Made by a program: the position numbers and the translations under genes | DNA from: Cymodocea nodosa | Taxonomy: Eukaryota > Streptophyta > Magnoliopsida > Alismatales > Cymodoceaceae | NCBI GenBank assembly: GCA_036874045.1 | Contig: CM072336.1 | Span: 22,395,501-22,459,500, forward strand | Direction: 5' to 3' | DNA: 64,000 bases | In this document: positions 25,514 to 38,370 of the stretch, piece after piece | Position numbering within the stretch: position 1 is the stretch's first letter | Layout of the letters: the number at the start of each line of letters is the position of its first letter | The notes under the pieces: model-generated | Databases searched by the model: none | Told to the model about the DNA's origin: nothing | The model's input: only the letters and a program-made list of their open reading frames with translations

Positions 25514-27696
25514 GAGGGCCGTTCTTAAGGAGTGCATTTGTTCCAAGTCTCTGCACTGACCTTGAAATATTGTGCAGTTTTTGAACCTTTTATCTATTTT
25601 ATATATCTATCTCGAAGGAATGCATTTTATCTTGTTGTTTCTGAAGGTAATGCATTTGTGATTACCTTTTTGTTTTGGTGTGCCCTCTGGTTTTATGAGT
25701 CCCTAACACTAAAGCAGTGCAGTTGATTTTATACTTTAAGATAAGGAAATTCAGATGATCAAAAAGCCTACTCCTACAAAACGGGATTGGGAGACATGCC
25801 ATCGGTGTGGGGGAAGGTCAGAGCACCCTTTCAGGAATTAATGTTCTTTGAAGGAAGGTAGATACGCAAGATCTGACGTTTTCGTTCATGCATTGCTCAT
25901 TAATTACCGATATAATGTCAACCCTTAAGTGTTTAATTGGTGTCAAATTCCTGGTCAGGTGATTTGTACCGAAAAACTTGTCTCTTGTCAGTATATCAGT
26001 TAGCGCCTTCTTTCCACGGTGAAATGACAACCTTTGACAAGCCCTCATGGTCATATGTAAGAGAATCTTCTCCTCCAAAGTGTGAACTTCATCACGGAAA
26101 ATTATATATATATATAGAGAGAGAGAGAGAGATATCAAGACAACTGCAATCTAGCTCAAACTTTTTCCAAATCAAAACATAGTATGAAATGATCATCGCC
26201 CCTTACCTGGCTCCTGCTATTTGCATTGACCGATATTCGAATTTTAATGGGAAGTGCGAGTATTGCTATTTTTTGAGTAATTGAATTATTACGATTGATT
26301 TCTCCACCTAAGTAGGTTGGGTTATTTGTAATTTGTCACATCATCGAAGTTCTCCATACCCCAACTTGAGGACCAATGATAGATCTGCTAATTTAAGCTT
26401 AAGGAAGAAAAGATGGGGAAAGAATGGAGAAGGGAAAGAGTCGTTTGAAGTAATATTACATCACCGACATTTTCCAGCACCCATTCCCACAGTGGTAGCT
26501 GGTTTGATCCTCATCTTTTGCTACTTCTTTCTGGAGTATGGTTGAATCATATTGATCACAATTAAGTATTTAAAGCTCAAGGACCACTAGCCAGAGAGGA
26601 GAAGACCTTGCATTTCTTTGTATTGGTCCCTGCCATATTAAAGATCTTCAGTAGCAGAGCGCTACCTTCTGAAAGCTGCATTTGTTTTTGGCACTTCTCA
26701 TTGATTGAGTCCTTGCCTTGAGTGATCCAGAGCAAACGTTTTTCCACTCTCTCATGATCATGGAGGCCTGGTGAATCAAGAAATTTGATGACCTCTCATC
26801 AATCCATCCTTTGGGATGATATATGCTTTTACTTTTTTGTTTTCCTGAAGATGGTTCGAAACTGCATCCGGCCTCTTTACAATTGGTGAAAGTTTCCACC
26901 ACTAGATGATAGATGTTTTTGAATAATGATGAATTTTACATTTATGAAGATTTGAATCTTGGTACGAATGAGAATTTTTTCGTACCAAGTGGACTATGCT
27001 TGAGACTTTCATGTGGAGGTTCACATACATTGTACATCCATCCATCCACAGATTACATCCACAAATACGAGTCATACTTGTTTGTTGTAATTTCTAGATA
27101 TTATATATTTTGAATATAGCTAAAGATTCCTTGTATCCTATCAATGATTGTGAACGCAATTTTTGATTTATATTTTAGTGGTTTTAGTTTACTAATCATT
27201 GTATAAAACGCAATTGGTGACCTGTCAACAATGATACCTACCCCTTACAGAATATTTCATTTGAGTAATCCATGAAATGAACGCATGATGATTTTTTTTT
27301 TTCTGAATTGCAAAAGCACCTTACAAGCTGCCCTGAGGTATCTAAGAGGGAAAGAGATTTTGGAGGAAGAAACAGGACAAGACCAACATACTGCTTCATA
27401 AAGAAAAGAAAATCTTTAGAGGTTTGGCTGGCGACCAGTCAATCTCCTTGTGGATGCGGTGACATGGGTTCTTTGCCGTGCGGAAGATACTTCTCTTTCT
27501 AATGTTAATTTGTATTCTGCAGAAAACTGCAGGTGGCAGCAACTGGTTGAAGGTGAAGAGACATTGGTATTAACTGCATCCCCAAATATTAAAGTTATAT
27601 TAAAATTATGATGATAAAGTTGGTTGAGGGGGCAGTCACTGTTCTTCTCTCTGTCCACATATTTATTTTTTGGGTCAATACCAACAAGGTGGCATG

Positions 27697-27699
<3 letters not shown>

Positions 27700-27779
<80 letters not shown>
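27700..27779. repeat. Long GA microsatellite
   Basis: An uninterrupted (GA)n run of about 70 bp plus a slightly imperfect tail. It lies about 415 bp upstream of the GATA-factor start codon, so it may sit in its promoter or 5' leader; plant BBR/BPC proteins bind GA repeats (family knowledge), but function here is inference. Confidence 0.95.
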
Positions 27780-28192
27780 TGATGGCATGCATGGAAGATT
27801 TATCCCACACACATCTGATCTCGTAACATACTGGATTTTGGAGATAAGGTTTTGCAATCAAAAGTATTTTCCCTTGAATTGTTGGGTGGTCTGATCTTGT
27901 GTACCATATGTCCACAAAGTAGCAGTCGTTTTTACCACATCCTATCTATCAATTACACAAGCAAACCAGTAGTTCTCTTGGTATATATAATCTCACAGAT
28001 TTTTGTTTCTTCACCTCTACAAGTCAAGAACACAAGCCACACATTTGTGTCATTTCTTAATTCCCCCTTCTCTGTGACCCTATAAAGAAGATTCCTATAG
28101 ATACCTTTGTTCCAAAGATTTCCTCCCACCCCTAACTTCCCCTATCCATTCTTTCCTCCACTCCTTCCCCAGCTAGTTTGCTAGCTATACCC

Positions 28193-29236
28193 ATGTCTTC
28201 AGTTTCCAACAACCAGTACTCTTCCTTCCGACCTTTAGAAAGAAACCAAGATCACCCTCATCTTATTCCTTTCTTCCCATCATACAAAACCTCTTCCTTC
28301 CAGCGTCCAATTTCACACCACCCATCAGACAAAGAAGCATGCTGTGATCAGGATCATCGCCATCAAGAACGAGAGGTACCTATGAATAAGTTCATCATAT
28401 ATTCGAACTTTTTCCTGGGTGAAACTTGCATTCCTGCAATTGTTTTCGTACACATACATAAGATTTTTGCTGTGATCCTTTGATCTAGGTTGACGATGAT
28501 CACTTACCTACCGGTGGACCAAGTGACTCTCTCCTTCTTCGGATCTCGATGCCACAGCCCATCGATAAAAGCGAGGGTGAAAAGAACATCAGTACCAAGA
28601 ACATGGCAAGCGATCTCACTCCTTCTAGGCAAAAGGCTTCCAAATGGATGTCTTCCAAGATGAGGTTGATGAAGAGGATGATGAGTTCAACAGATGCACA
28701 TGAACAAGGTCAGCAAACCTCAGGTGATCACTGCAACAGCTTTTCCTCTTCCAACGGGCCAACTAGGGTTTGCTCGGACTGCAAAACAACCAAGACACCT
28801 CTGTGGAGGAGTGGACCTCTAGGTCCCAAGGTATGCACATATATATATAAATATATAAACCTTATTATTATTGCATGATCACGCATATATAGACACTACT
28901 GTTGAAGTGGCATTGACCTTGGTTTCCTTACCAACATACATTTATAATTACCAAATGATGCAGTCTCTTTGCAATGCCTGTGGGATCAGGCGACGGAAGG
29001 CTAGAAAGGCCATGGCAACAACAGCAACAGCCACCATGCAAGGTGATCCATGTAGCAACAAAGAAAGGGCTGTGATACCACACAAGAAAAGCCACAAGTT
29101 GGAAGAAACAAGGAAAAAGATCAATTTGCAAGATTTCAGTATAGGTTTGAAGAAGAGTTCAGCTTTCCATGCACAAGATGAGAAGGAAGCGGCCATACTT
29201 TTGATGGCTCTATCTTGTGATCTGATCTATGGCTGA
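28193..29236 (+). CDS. B-class GATA transcription factor with LLM domain (GNC/CGA1-like)
   Basis: Exons read: 28193-28375, 28489-28830, 28964-29236; 265 residues, phase 0 at both introns. A single type-IV zinc finger C-x2-C-x18-C-x2-C is formed by C156, C159, C178 and C181 (VCSDCKTTKTPLWRSGP, then SLCNACGIRRRKARKAM); the intron falls right after LGPK, as in plant B-class GATA genes. A C-terminal LLM motif is present (EAAILLMALS, LLM at 254-256). The long Ser/His-rich N-terminus (about 150 residues) and the LLM motif place it with GATA21/GNC and GATA22/CGA1(GNL) rather than the short GATA15/16/17 group or the HAN group. Such factors act in the nucleus to promote chlorophyll synthesis, chloroplast growth and cytokinin- and light-related responses (family knowledge). 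The ATG at 28193 is the first good start after a CT-rich leader. The gene looks intact. Confidence 0.93.
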
Positions 29237-30149
29237 TTGTTCTTTTTTTAAAAAAAAATTTTATTGTCTACCGAATAATGATCAGTGAGTCATGGTAATC
29301 AGGGCAAGAGAAAGGCGTAAGTTGCCGAAGAGAAGATGAGAGGAGAGTTGGATGAAGAGAGGGAAGAGTGTGTACGTCTAGTGTTTTTTTATGTGGGAAA
29401 ACCTTTTATGTTTGATTAAAGTTTTATTGTTTAGCGAAGGAAGAGAAGTAAGAATAAGAAAATAAAGAAGAATATGCATCCCAATGCCACATTTAAGTAA
29501 TACTCGTACCATCGAAAACAAGACGTACGCAAGTATGGTTGATTGAAATATAGCAATTGAATAATACCAAAGAATGTATGTTATCCTTTAAAGGTGTAAT
29601 GTCCAATGTGAAAATCATGTACAAAGTAAACAAGTTCTATGATCTCGCATGTCAAATGGTAACACGTTCATTCATGATGAAATAAATCTAAACATTAATA
29701 TGCACTAATATTTTTTAAATGAGTCTGTTTTAGCTCTAAAAACATGGAGAAAGAAGAAGAGAGAGAGAGAGAGAATCTCTACGTCCTTTTTTAGGCTGCT
29801 CTGTTATTAGGTGAAAAGATGAGAAGCTCGTGATCTAATTTAATTTTAAGACAAAATTAAGAAAAACCTAAATGTAAGCGAAAGTAAAGTGAACGACCCA
29901 TAATATGTGTAATGTCGTGATCTAGTGAATTATAAATCTAGATAAGTGTTTTAAACATTCTATATGACTGATTACTTGACTTTTCAAGTTAATCCTGATC
30001 AAGTGGGTAAGTTTTAACATGTAAATATGCCTTTGCTAAGATAATGCAAAGTGTATGGACCTAAGTATAAAAAATAGAGGAAATGAGAAAGATGGCTTCG
30101 TGACGCTCATGTGAGATGAAATAGATGAGATGTAGATGAAGATAAGGGC
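29237..30149. other. GATA-factor 3' region and intergenic DNA
   Basis: Contains the likely 3' UTR and an A/T-rich spacer. A short GA run is at about 29758-29775. Nothing else is recognised. Confidence 0.4.
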
Positions 30150-31566
30150 GTAAAAACCATTGTATTTTGATAATGTAAAAATTTATGAAAGAAATTAAGG
30201 TGTATTTCGCAAGTACAATTGAAGAGTTGAAACTTGAAGAAGCCACTGAATTAAAGTATACGTTAGTTAAAATGCAACCTATAGAATTCATTATCTAACT
30301 CAACATGCATTTATAAGGAGAAGAGCAAAATGACCCATTGAGTTAGCATAACTCAATGTGTACTTACAAAGATAAGGTGGAACAAATCTCATGTGTACAA
30401 CTTGTTAAGTTAGCAAGTCTCACATGTAGAACTCGTTGAGTTAGATAACTCAACGTGTAGATAAAAAAGAATAATTTATTAAATTAGCAATAACTTAATG
30501 ACTTAAAAAGAGAATGGTAAAGACAAGCTTCACATGTACAATAAAGAAATCTCACATGACATAACTTGTGAGTTAGTATAATTCAATATGTATTTATAGA
30601 AGATAAGGAAAAATAACTTGTTAAGTTAGCAATAACTTAACTTGGAAAAGGAATAATAGTATGCTAAGAAGGATAAATATCATATGTACAATAAAGGAAT
30701 CTCACGTGACAAAACTCATTAAGTTAACATAACTTAATGTGTATTTACAAAAATAAAGAAGAATAACTCATTAAGTTAGTTATAACTTAACGACTTAGAA
30801 GAAGATTGATAGAAAGTAATTTGACAAAATATCAAATGATAATTTACTATTTATAGGATTGTCAAGAATTATGTACAGTAGATTGGTATCATTGAAGATC
30901 AATAGAATAATAGATTATATAATGTTGAAGATCAAGTACAATAGATTGATATCGTTGAAGATAATATGATTGTTGTAATTACAAATATAAATACAACCAA
31001 ATCATTCAATGAGAAAATAGAGAGAAAATATTGCAGATTATCTACTATTACAAAGGAAAGTATAATTTAGATTACACAAAATAGAGAATAGATTGAGAAT
31101 GTGTGAAAGTTAAAAATATAAGAAGATTATCAAAGCTCTCTATATGTTGAAAGTTAGATTCGAGAAGGATCATTGGTTTATGACTTTAATAAGAAAGCTA
31201 CACAAAGTGTTGGTTAGTGGCTTTGACTTAAAAGTCTCACAAAGTTAGTTGTAGAGTTTCAACTTAAAAATTTATGAATTGTAGGTTGAGAACTTCGACC
31301 TAAAAGTTTAAAGTATTGGTTCTTGCTTCAACTTGAAAACAAGTATATGTAAGTGTTGGAACTTAAGTATTCCTTAAGGGTAAACTAACTAAGTTGATGA
31401 ACCACTTAAAAATTCCTTGCGTTCTTATATTTTATTTCTCTTATGCATGTTTCATTTATTTGTTTATGATATTTGTGCATATACTCCAATCATATAAGTT
31501 AGAAATATTTTTAATTGGGTACATATTATCATTCACCTCCCTCTAGTGAGTCATTCAGTCATAACA
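30150..31566 (+). repeat. Left LTR of the SIRE/Maximus-like fossil
   Basis: Matches 34215-35641 along its length. It contains a series of GAGTTA/TAACTC inverted pairs at 30290-30800, and a set of imperfect roughly 40-bp tandem units at 31150-31340 built on TTGGTTTGTGGCTTCAACTT-like words. It ends in CATAACA. Confidence 0.85.
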
Positions 31567-34214
31567 ATTAGTATCAAAGTAGGTTAATCCCTATTAAGAT
31601 TTAACTATTTAGAATTTATAACATCACTTCATAGAGAAGGTCAGAATATCCATCATCCTCTCTTATTTGATAGTACTAATTATAATTGTTGGAAAAATAG
31701 GATGAAATATTTTTTTAGAAGCTTAGATGTAAGACTTTGGAAAGTGGTAGTTTGTGGAACACCTCTTCCAACCAATCATGAAGATGATTGGATTGAGGAG
31801 AATGAGAAAATCATCTAGATGGATGCTTGTGGGTTAAATATCATTTACTATGCATTAACTCTTGAATTATTTAATAAAGTCTCAATATGTAAATCTATTC
31901 ATAAGGCTTGTAATACTTTTCAAATGACTTTTAAAGGTACCAATCAAGTGAAAGATACTAAAATTAGCATCTTGCTCAAAAAGTATGAATTGTTTAAAAT
32001 GCTTGATAATGAATATCAATGACATACTTTCTAGATTTATTGAGATCATTAATAGTCTAAGAGGTCTAGGGAAAAAATTTTCTATTCGTGAATAGGTGTA
32101 GAAAATTCTCAAAAGCATAACTATGTAGTGAAAATAGAAGTTCACATTAATACAAGATTCTAAAGATCTCAACATATACTCAGTAGAAGATTTGATGGAT
32201 AATTTACTAGCCTATGAAGTTCAAATGAAAGAATGGAAAAATGAGGAAGTGCTAAAAACAAAATAGAAAAGAAGAAAGAGCTAGCATTCCTTTCAACTAA
32301 TGAATTTCAAAGTTTAGAAGAAAATGAAGTTGTGCTATTGGCCAAGAACTTCAAAAAATATATGAAGAAAAGAAGTAAAGATAGCACGTCAAAAAGTAAG
32401 GTTCCAATGTGCTTTAAATGCAAAAGACAAGGATATTTACAATCCCATTATCCACTACAACTAGAAGAAGAAGAACAACAAAAAGAAAATAGTATTGAAA
32501 ATTACTTGGGATGCTAGCCATTCATCTAGTAACTCATCTAACTTAGATGAAGATGTATTAGCCAATGTGTACTTCATAGCACAAGAAGTATGTTCGACTT
32601 CATCTCAATGTGATTTTGATGTAGATAATGATAATTTAGATATAAATATTCTTCTATCTATACATCTCAATTTAGTAGTTTATACATTAAATGTAAAAAT
32701 TATTAAAAGGAAATTAAACATTTGATTGTATGTTTAGAAGATGCATATGCTGAACTTGAAAAAATACATGTTGATAATGAGAATTGCAAAACCAAAATGG
32801 ATAACTATAACTGCAAGAATGATAAACTGATAGATGAAAATAGGAATTTGAAATTAATGTCTTGAAAAATATTATACATAAATTTACTAAAGGATAAAAT
32901 GAATTGAATCAAAATTGTTGGTTTTCAAAGATATATTTCAAATAGATTTAGCCTAGAGTATGCTACTTCATAGGAAATCTCTTACTATAGTGGTGTCATC
33001 CGATCTTATAGAGATGGTATTACAATATCTGCTATCAAAAGAAGATCTGAATCAATGTAGCTACCAAAAGATAATAATTTAAATGTTTTTAATACTAACA
33101 TTTTTGAACCCAAGAAGACATGGGTACTAAAATCTATCTTCTCTATTTGAATTGCAAGACTATGACATTTGGGGGAAGTAGTTGATTTACAACTTTAAAT
33201 CACTCTCTACACTTGACCAAAATTTGATGATCAGTGGAATAAGCATTTTAGAAAAGTTGAACATTTAGGAATCATTTATAAAAGTAACATTTGATATCAC
33301 AAGAGACACCATCAATTGGTATAAAGAGCTACATATAGATTGCATAGCAAATGTCCCTAAAATCATGATATTCAAGGGGAGCAAAATCTACACTAGCTAG
33401 GAAAAACGACTAATTTTAGAAATAAGCATTATGAGATAGGAGTATAAAAAGAGGGAGAAATCAAAGAAGTCAAACATATAGATAGGAGAGCACACAAATA
33501 GTGGGAGACCTTACAGTTTGAAATCCAAGGAAAATTAAGAATGAATTTTAGTATCAACAAAAAGATTCATGAATTCAAGTACAAGGTGATGAAATTACGA
33601 GTAGTACAAAACTAGAAAACCTCCATCATATAAATAGGGGGAGAGCATGTATATGCTATTAAAAATTGACATTTCATTCTTTGTAGTTTTACAGATGATG
33701 CAATAAACTGATGAGAAAAAGGAAGAAATATCATAAATAGGGAGAGAAATTATAAAGAAAGTCTTACTATTTAGATTGTAGTTGTGAATCATATCCCAAT
33801 AATTGACATTTTAACAATTGATATTAGAAGGGATGGATGTAATTAGAAAATTGATATTTCAACATTTGGTATCAAATACACATTTTGACAAAGAAAAGAG
33901 AAAAAATGGTTGTTGTGTTAGTAAAATCAAAAATTCGATAAGGGGAGAAAAATATAAAATAATTCAATATATAACTCTTTTTGAAAAATGACAAAAAAAG
34001 GAGAGAGAAATATGATAATTACAATATTATTAAAGGAAAGAAAAATGATAGCAAAAGTATTCAAAGTTCCTAGCACATAGAAAGGGGGAGACATGAAGAT
34101 TTGTAATCTTTGTGTTATTTATGTTATGTGTGATTCATTGTATAGAAACAATTTAGGAAGTGAAATACATGTAATTTAATGTAAATGTTTTTGTCATTAT
34201 CAAAAAGGGGAGAT

Positions 34215-35641
34215 TGTTAGAACCTTTGTATTTTGATAATGTAAAAATTTATGTGAGAAATTAAGATGTATTTTACAAGTATATTTGAAGAGTTGAAACT
34301 TAAAGAAGCTGTTGGATTAAAGTACACCATAGTTAGAATGAAACCTATAGAACTCATTGAGTTATCTAATTCAATGTGTATTTATAAGGAGAAGAGCAAA
34401 ATGACTCGTTGAGTTATGACTCAACGCATATTTAGAAAGACAAGATAGAACAAATCTCACACGTACAACTCATTAAATTAGCAAGTATTACATGTAAAAC
34501 TTGTCGAGTTAGATAACTCAACATGTAGATAAAGAAGAACAATTCATTAAGTTAACAATAACTTAACGACCTAAAAAGAGGACGATAAAGATAGACTTCA
34601 CGTGTATAACAAAGGAATTTCACATAACAGAACTCAATGAGTTAGCATAACTTAATATGTATTACAGAAAATAAGGAAAAATAACTTATTAAGTTAGCAA
34701 TAACTTAACGACTTGAAAAAGAATAATAGTATGTTAAGAATGATAGATATCATGTGTACAACAAAGGAATCTTATGTGATAGAACTCGTTAAGTTAACAT
34801 AACTCAATGTGTATTTACAAAGACAAGAAAGAACAACTTGTTAAGTTAATAATAACTTAATGACTTGAAAGAAGATTGACAGAAAGCTATTCGACAAGAT
34901 ATCAAATAGTAACTTACTATTTACAAAATTGTCAAGAATTAAGTATAACAGATTGATATCGTTGAAGATCAGTAATACAATAGATTCTATAATGTTGAAG
35001 ATCAAATACAATAGATTGATATCATTGAAGATAATATGATCATTGCAATTACAGATATAAATACAACTAGATCATTTAATGAGGAAATAGAGAGAAAATA
35101 TTGTAAATCATCACTGTTACAAAAGAAAGTATAATTTAAATTACACATAATAAAGAATAGATTGAGAAAGTGTGAAAGCTAAAAATATAAGAAAATTATC
35201 AAAACTCTCTATGTGTTGAAAGTCAGATTTATGAAAGATCATTGGTTTGTAGTCTTAACTAGAAAGCTACACTATTGGTTTGTGGCTTCAACTTAAAAAT
35301 TTCATAAGGTTGGTTGTAGAGCTTTAACTTGAAAGCTCGTGAATTGTAGGTTGGGAGCTTCGACCTAAAAGCTTAAGGTGTTGATTTTTGTTTTGACCTA
35401 AAAATAAGTATATGTAAGTATTGGAACACTTAGTGAAATCTAGGTGATCTTTGGGGGTAAACTAGTCGAGTTAATGAATTACCTAAAAGTTATTTATGTT
35501 TTATTTCCATTGTGTATGTTTCATTTATTTATTTGTGATATTTGTACATATACTTCAATCATATAAGTTAAAAATAATTTTAATTAAGTACATATCACTA
35601 TTCACCCCTCCTCTCCTCTGGTGACCTATTCAATCCTAACA
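34215..35641 (+). repeat. Right LTR of the SIRE/Maximus-like fossil
   Basis: Begins TGTTAGAACC after the polypurine tract and ends CCTAACA. It repeats the inverted-pair series (34340-34870) and the roughly 40-bp unit series (35230-35400) of the left LTR. Confidence 0.87.
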
Positions 35642-37495
35642 AAAGGGACCTAAGGAGGTTAAAATGGATGAGAAAGATCATGAACATATTCCCCACTTAA
35701 GTGTGGATATGATGGGAAGTGTTATAAGTATTACATGTTCTAACCATGGTGAGAAATTATTCAAGTTAATTAACAAAGTGCAAGATGCAAGTGTGTGATG
35801 TGAAACATGAGATAAATGCAAATGCAATATTACTATATATGCTTATTTATTTTAGATTAGATTTAACTTTGATTTATGTGGTTAACTTAAGGAAGAGATG
35901 ATGGTCCAATAATGAAATTCCCCAAGAGGTTCAATAGATTTGTTCTAAGAATTATTCTTTCTAATGATTTAATATTAGTTATTACTAAATTACTAACCTA
36001 AGTTACTAACCAATATTATTATTGTGATGCTCATAGATCATGACCTTCAACTCTTTCTCACAAGAAATGAGGAACAGAAGAGGAAGAGAAGGAAATTGCT
36101 ACTTAGTTTAATTCATAGGTAAAATAGAAAAAATCAATATGTATCTGCAAGTGACTCTTAAATGATATAAGACTATAAACGTGTCAATCAAAAGTCTAGA
36201 TAAATGTTCTAAATATGTACAGAGAAAGTGCTAGACATTTGATATATTTGAATTACTCAGTCCTCTTAGCTGTCCTTAATAGGTTAATTGTAATTAGGCT
36301 TCTTATGGTATGCTTAATTTATTATGGGATTAAATGTAAGCCTAAGTGTGAAATGAGGAGGTGAGAAGAGTAGATCCAGGTGATCCACGTGAAATGAAAT
36401 AGATAAGGAGAAATACAAGAGATGAGAGTTATATCTATGAGGGTTAGGAGAGAGAGAGAGAGAAATAAGTTTGTGAGACAATTTGCCACAAAGCATAAGT
36501 TTGTTGGTGGTAAGTAAGTTAAGTGCAACTATTTGTCTTAGCTATGACTGAAGCATGATTAAGACAGGATTAAGGTATGATTAGATATAATAATACATAA
36601 TTAAATACAATAAAGTATAATTAGACATAATAACGTATGATTAAATATGATTGAGATAATGGTGCGTGGATGCATGTAGACATGAGATTGCGAATGGTGC
36701 ATTAATGTGTGTGAATAAGTGATTAATGAGATTAATGCATGAGTAGGCGACAAACATGGATGAATGCCTTGAGAATGGAGCGTGCGTGAATGAAATATTG
36801 AAGTATGTGTGTGGATGAGCATGAGTGTGAAGATGTGCACATGTATGGAATGTACGTGCATGCACGTGAACATGTGAATGAGCGTGAGATATGCGAACAT
36901 AAATGCCTGTGTGGATAGAATAGGTGGATGAATGAACATGCAATAAATATGCGGGATGTAAATGAACGAGGTTTTAGATTTATTTATTTTCTATCATTTC
37001 CTTTCTCATGGTTTTTTATGGCACAAATCACTTTGTGTCATAAAAATTTTAACTGCCTCTTGAGGTTTTAGATTTTTGATTTCGTATTGTCTTAACTTTT
37101 AGAGGTGTTACATCAATTGATTGTGTTATTCTTGCTTGGTACCAAGTGGGAAACAGAGAAGGGAAATTTTCATGAATGTCATTTAAAATGCACAACATTT
37201 CAAAAATAACATTAAATTTTTTTAAAAAATATCATGTATATTACTATTAGTATTTTTAATTTCATGTTACAACATGTCTACGGAGTTGTGCCCGATCACG
37301 TTGACATGGTTTGGTGAAATAAAGTCGTGCTAGTGCGACTTCTATGATTTATTTCAAAATTGATATACCATATACAAAAATAATATTTTGAAAATATTTA
37401 GAGATTTTATTTGTACTAATTTTGATATATTAAATTATAAAAACTAGTATAACAAATTTATAAAGGGAAAAATCCATCTCCAGGCGCTAGTACGT
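35642..37495. other. Gene-free AT-rich DNA, partly TGNATG-rich
   Basis: The stretch 36600-36960 is a low-complexity run of words such as GATTAATGCATGAG and TGTGTGGATGAG, which makes long but meaningless minus-strand frames. The part 36960-37110 ends in AGAGGTGTTACA, which resembles the end of a gypsy-type LTR, but no partner was seen. No gene. Confidence 0.4.
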
Positions 37496-37499
37496 TACT

Positions 37500-37705
37500 C
37501 TCTCTCTCTCTCTGTGCTGGTTCCTACCACGTGTCCATTTTTCATTCGTGAAATATATATATATATATATATATATATATTCTTTTCATGGTAGCCCCTA
37601 CGACACTACCACCTGTTCATTTTTCATTCATACAATATATATATATATATATATATATTCTTTTCACTGCTGTTGATGGTAGCCCCTACGATACTACCGC
37701 GTCTC
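37500..37705. repeat. Duplicated unit carrying TA microsatellites
   Basis: Two units of about 95 bp share GTTCATTTTTCATTCATA-like sequence, a (TA)n run, ATTCTTTTCA, and GGTAGCCCCTACGA followed by ACTACC. A (CT)n run at 37497-37515 precedes them. Coordinates of the TA runs: about 37553-37580 and 37634-37660. Confidence 0.8.
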
Positions 37706-38370
37706 TACACCCTCCCTCGGTTGGCAGATATCGCACACCCCCTTTGGATGATGTAAGCAGTGCGTAAGCGGTGTAGGCTACCGTGGAAGGTTCTCCAGGA
37801 GAAAACCATCCTCGTTTATAAAAGTTAAAAGTTTATATTAAATTTAGTATATTGTTTATAGAAATAATATGTTAAAAACTAGACAAAGTTTTTTCTATCA
37901 TGATGTGGATATATTATTTCTTCAACTTAATATGTCGAAAAATAAAATTCGTTGTGACCCATAATAATCAAATTGACAAAGCATGAGTAAGCGCTATCAT
38001 AAGTTATGGATTGTGTTTGAACCATTTCCTTCCTTCTTTTCTCGGTAGGATATAACCTATTTGGTAATTTATTAGTATACCAAATATTACCCCCACGTTT
38101 CCATTTTGGGTCTTCATCCTCTACATCTCCGTCTCTTACGAACATCTATAATACTCCAAAATTAAATTTATTCCTATTATCTCGTTAAATATGTATAATT
38201 CCATGCATATGATCAAATGATTTCTGATAAAATTTTAATACTGAAAAATAAGGTTGTAAGTAAAAATAATATAAGTACTAATTTAAAATCTATAAGAAAA
38301 TTAAAAATAAATAGATTTTTTAAAATATAATATTATTGTTGATAGATTTTAAATTAATATATTTAAATAA
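37706..38370. other. AT-rich DNA upstream of the foldback structure
   Basis: No feature recognised. A minus-strand frame at 38145-37927 is open but unlike any family known to me. Confidence 0.35.

Larger units (their letters stand above)
23706..27690. other. Largely unassigned intergenic DNA
   Basis: Composition is mixed and in places gene-like, but no continuous gene could be built. Two possible exons are listed separately (24299-24393 and 25294-25513). Other open stretches (23750-24100 plus, 26902-26648 minus, 27308-27502 plus) show no family I recognise. A TA microsatellite lies at 25209-25231, and a TA then GA run lies at 26103-26133. Possibly a decayed gene between 23.8 and 25.9 kb. Confidence 0.3.
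30150..35641 (+). mobile_element. Old LTR retroelement fossil, gag only, SIRE/Maximus-like copia
   Basis: Two long direct repeats of about 1.42 kb (30150-31566 and 34215-35641) flank a 2.65-kb interior. A primer-binding-site-like GTATCAAAG follows the left repeat and a polypurine tract AAAAGGGGAGATTG precedes the right repeat. The interior carries only a copia-type gag region (31660-32520), including a zinc-knuckle-like segment (CFKCKRQGYLQSHY) at about 32410; protease, integrase and reverse transcriptase are absent. The untranslated part 33100-34210 holds several GGGGAGA tracts, as in SIRE/Maximus elements. The element is broken, with several breaks in gag, and non-autonomous. The two LTRs differ at roughly one base in eight by eye, so it is old. 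Confidence 0.85.

Noticed and set aside
27595-27915. Ser-Leu and Arg-Glu repeat proteins on both strands
   Set aside because: They are translations of the GA microsatellite.
36601-36943. Two overlapping minus-strand frames rich in His, Thr and Ser
   Set aside because: They derive from a TGNATG-like low-complexity stretch; both frames are equally open, which is typical of simple sequence.
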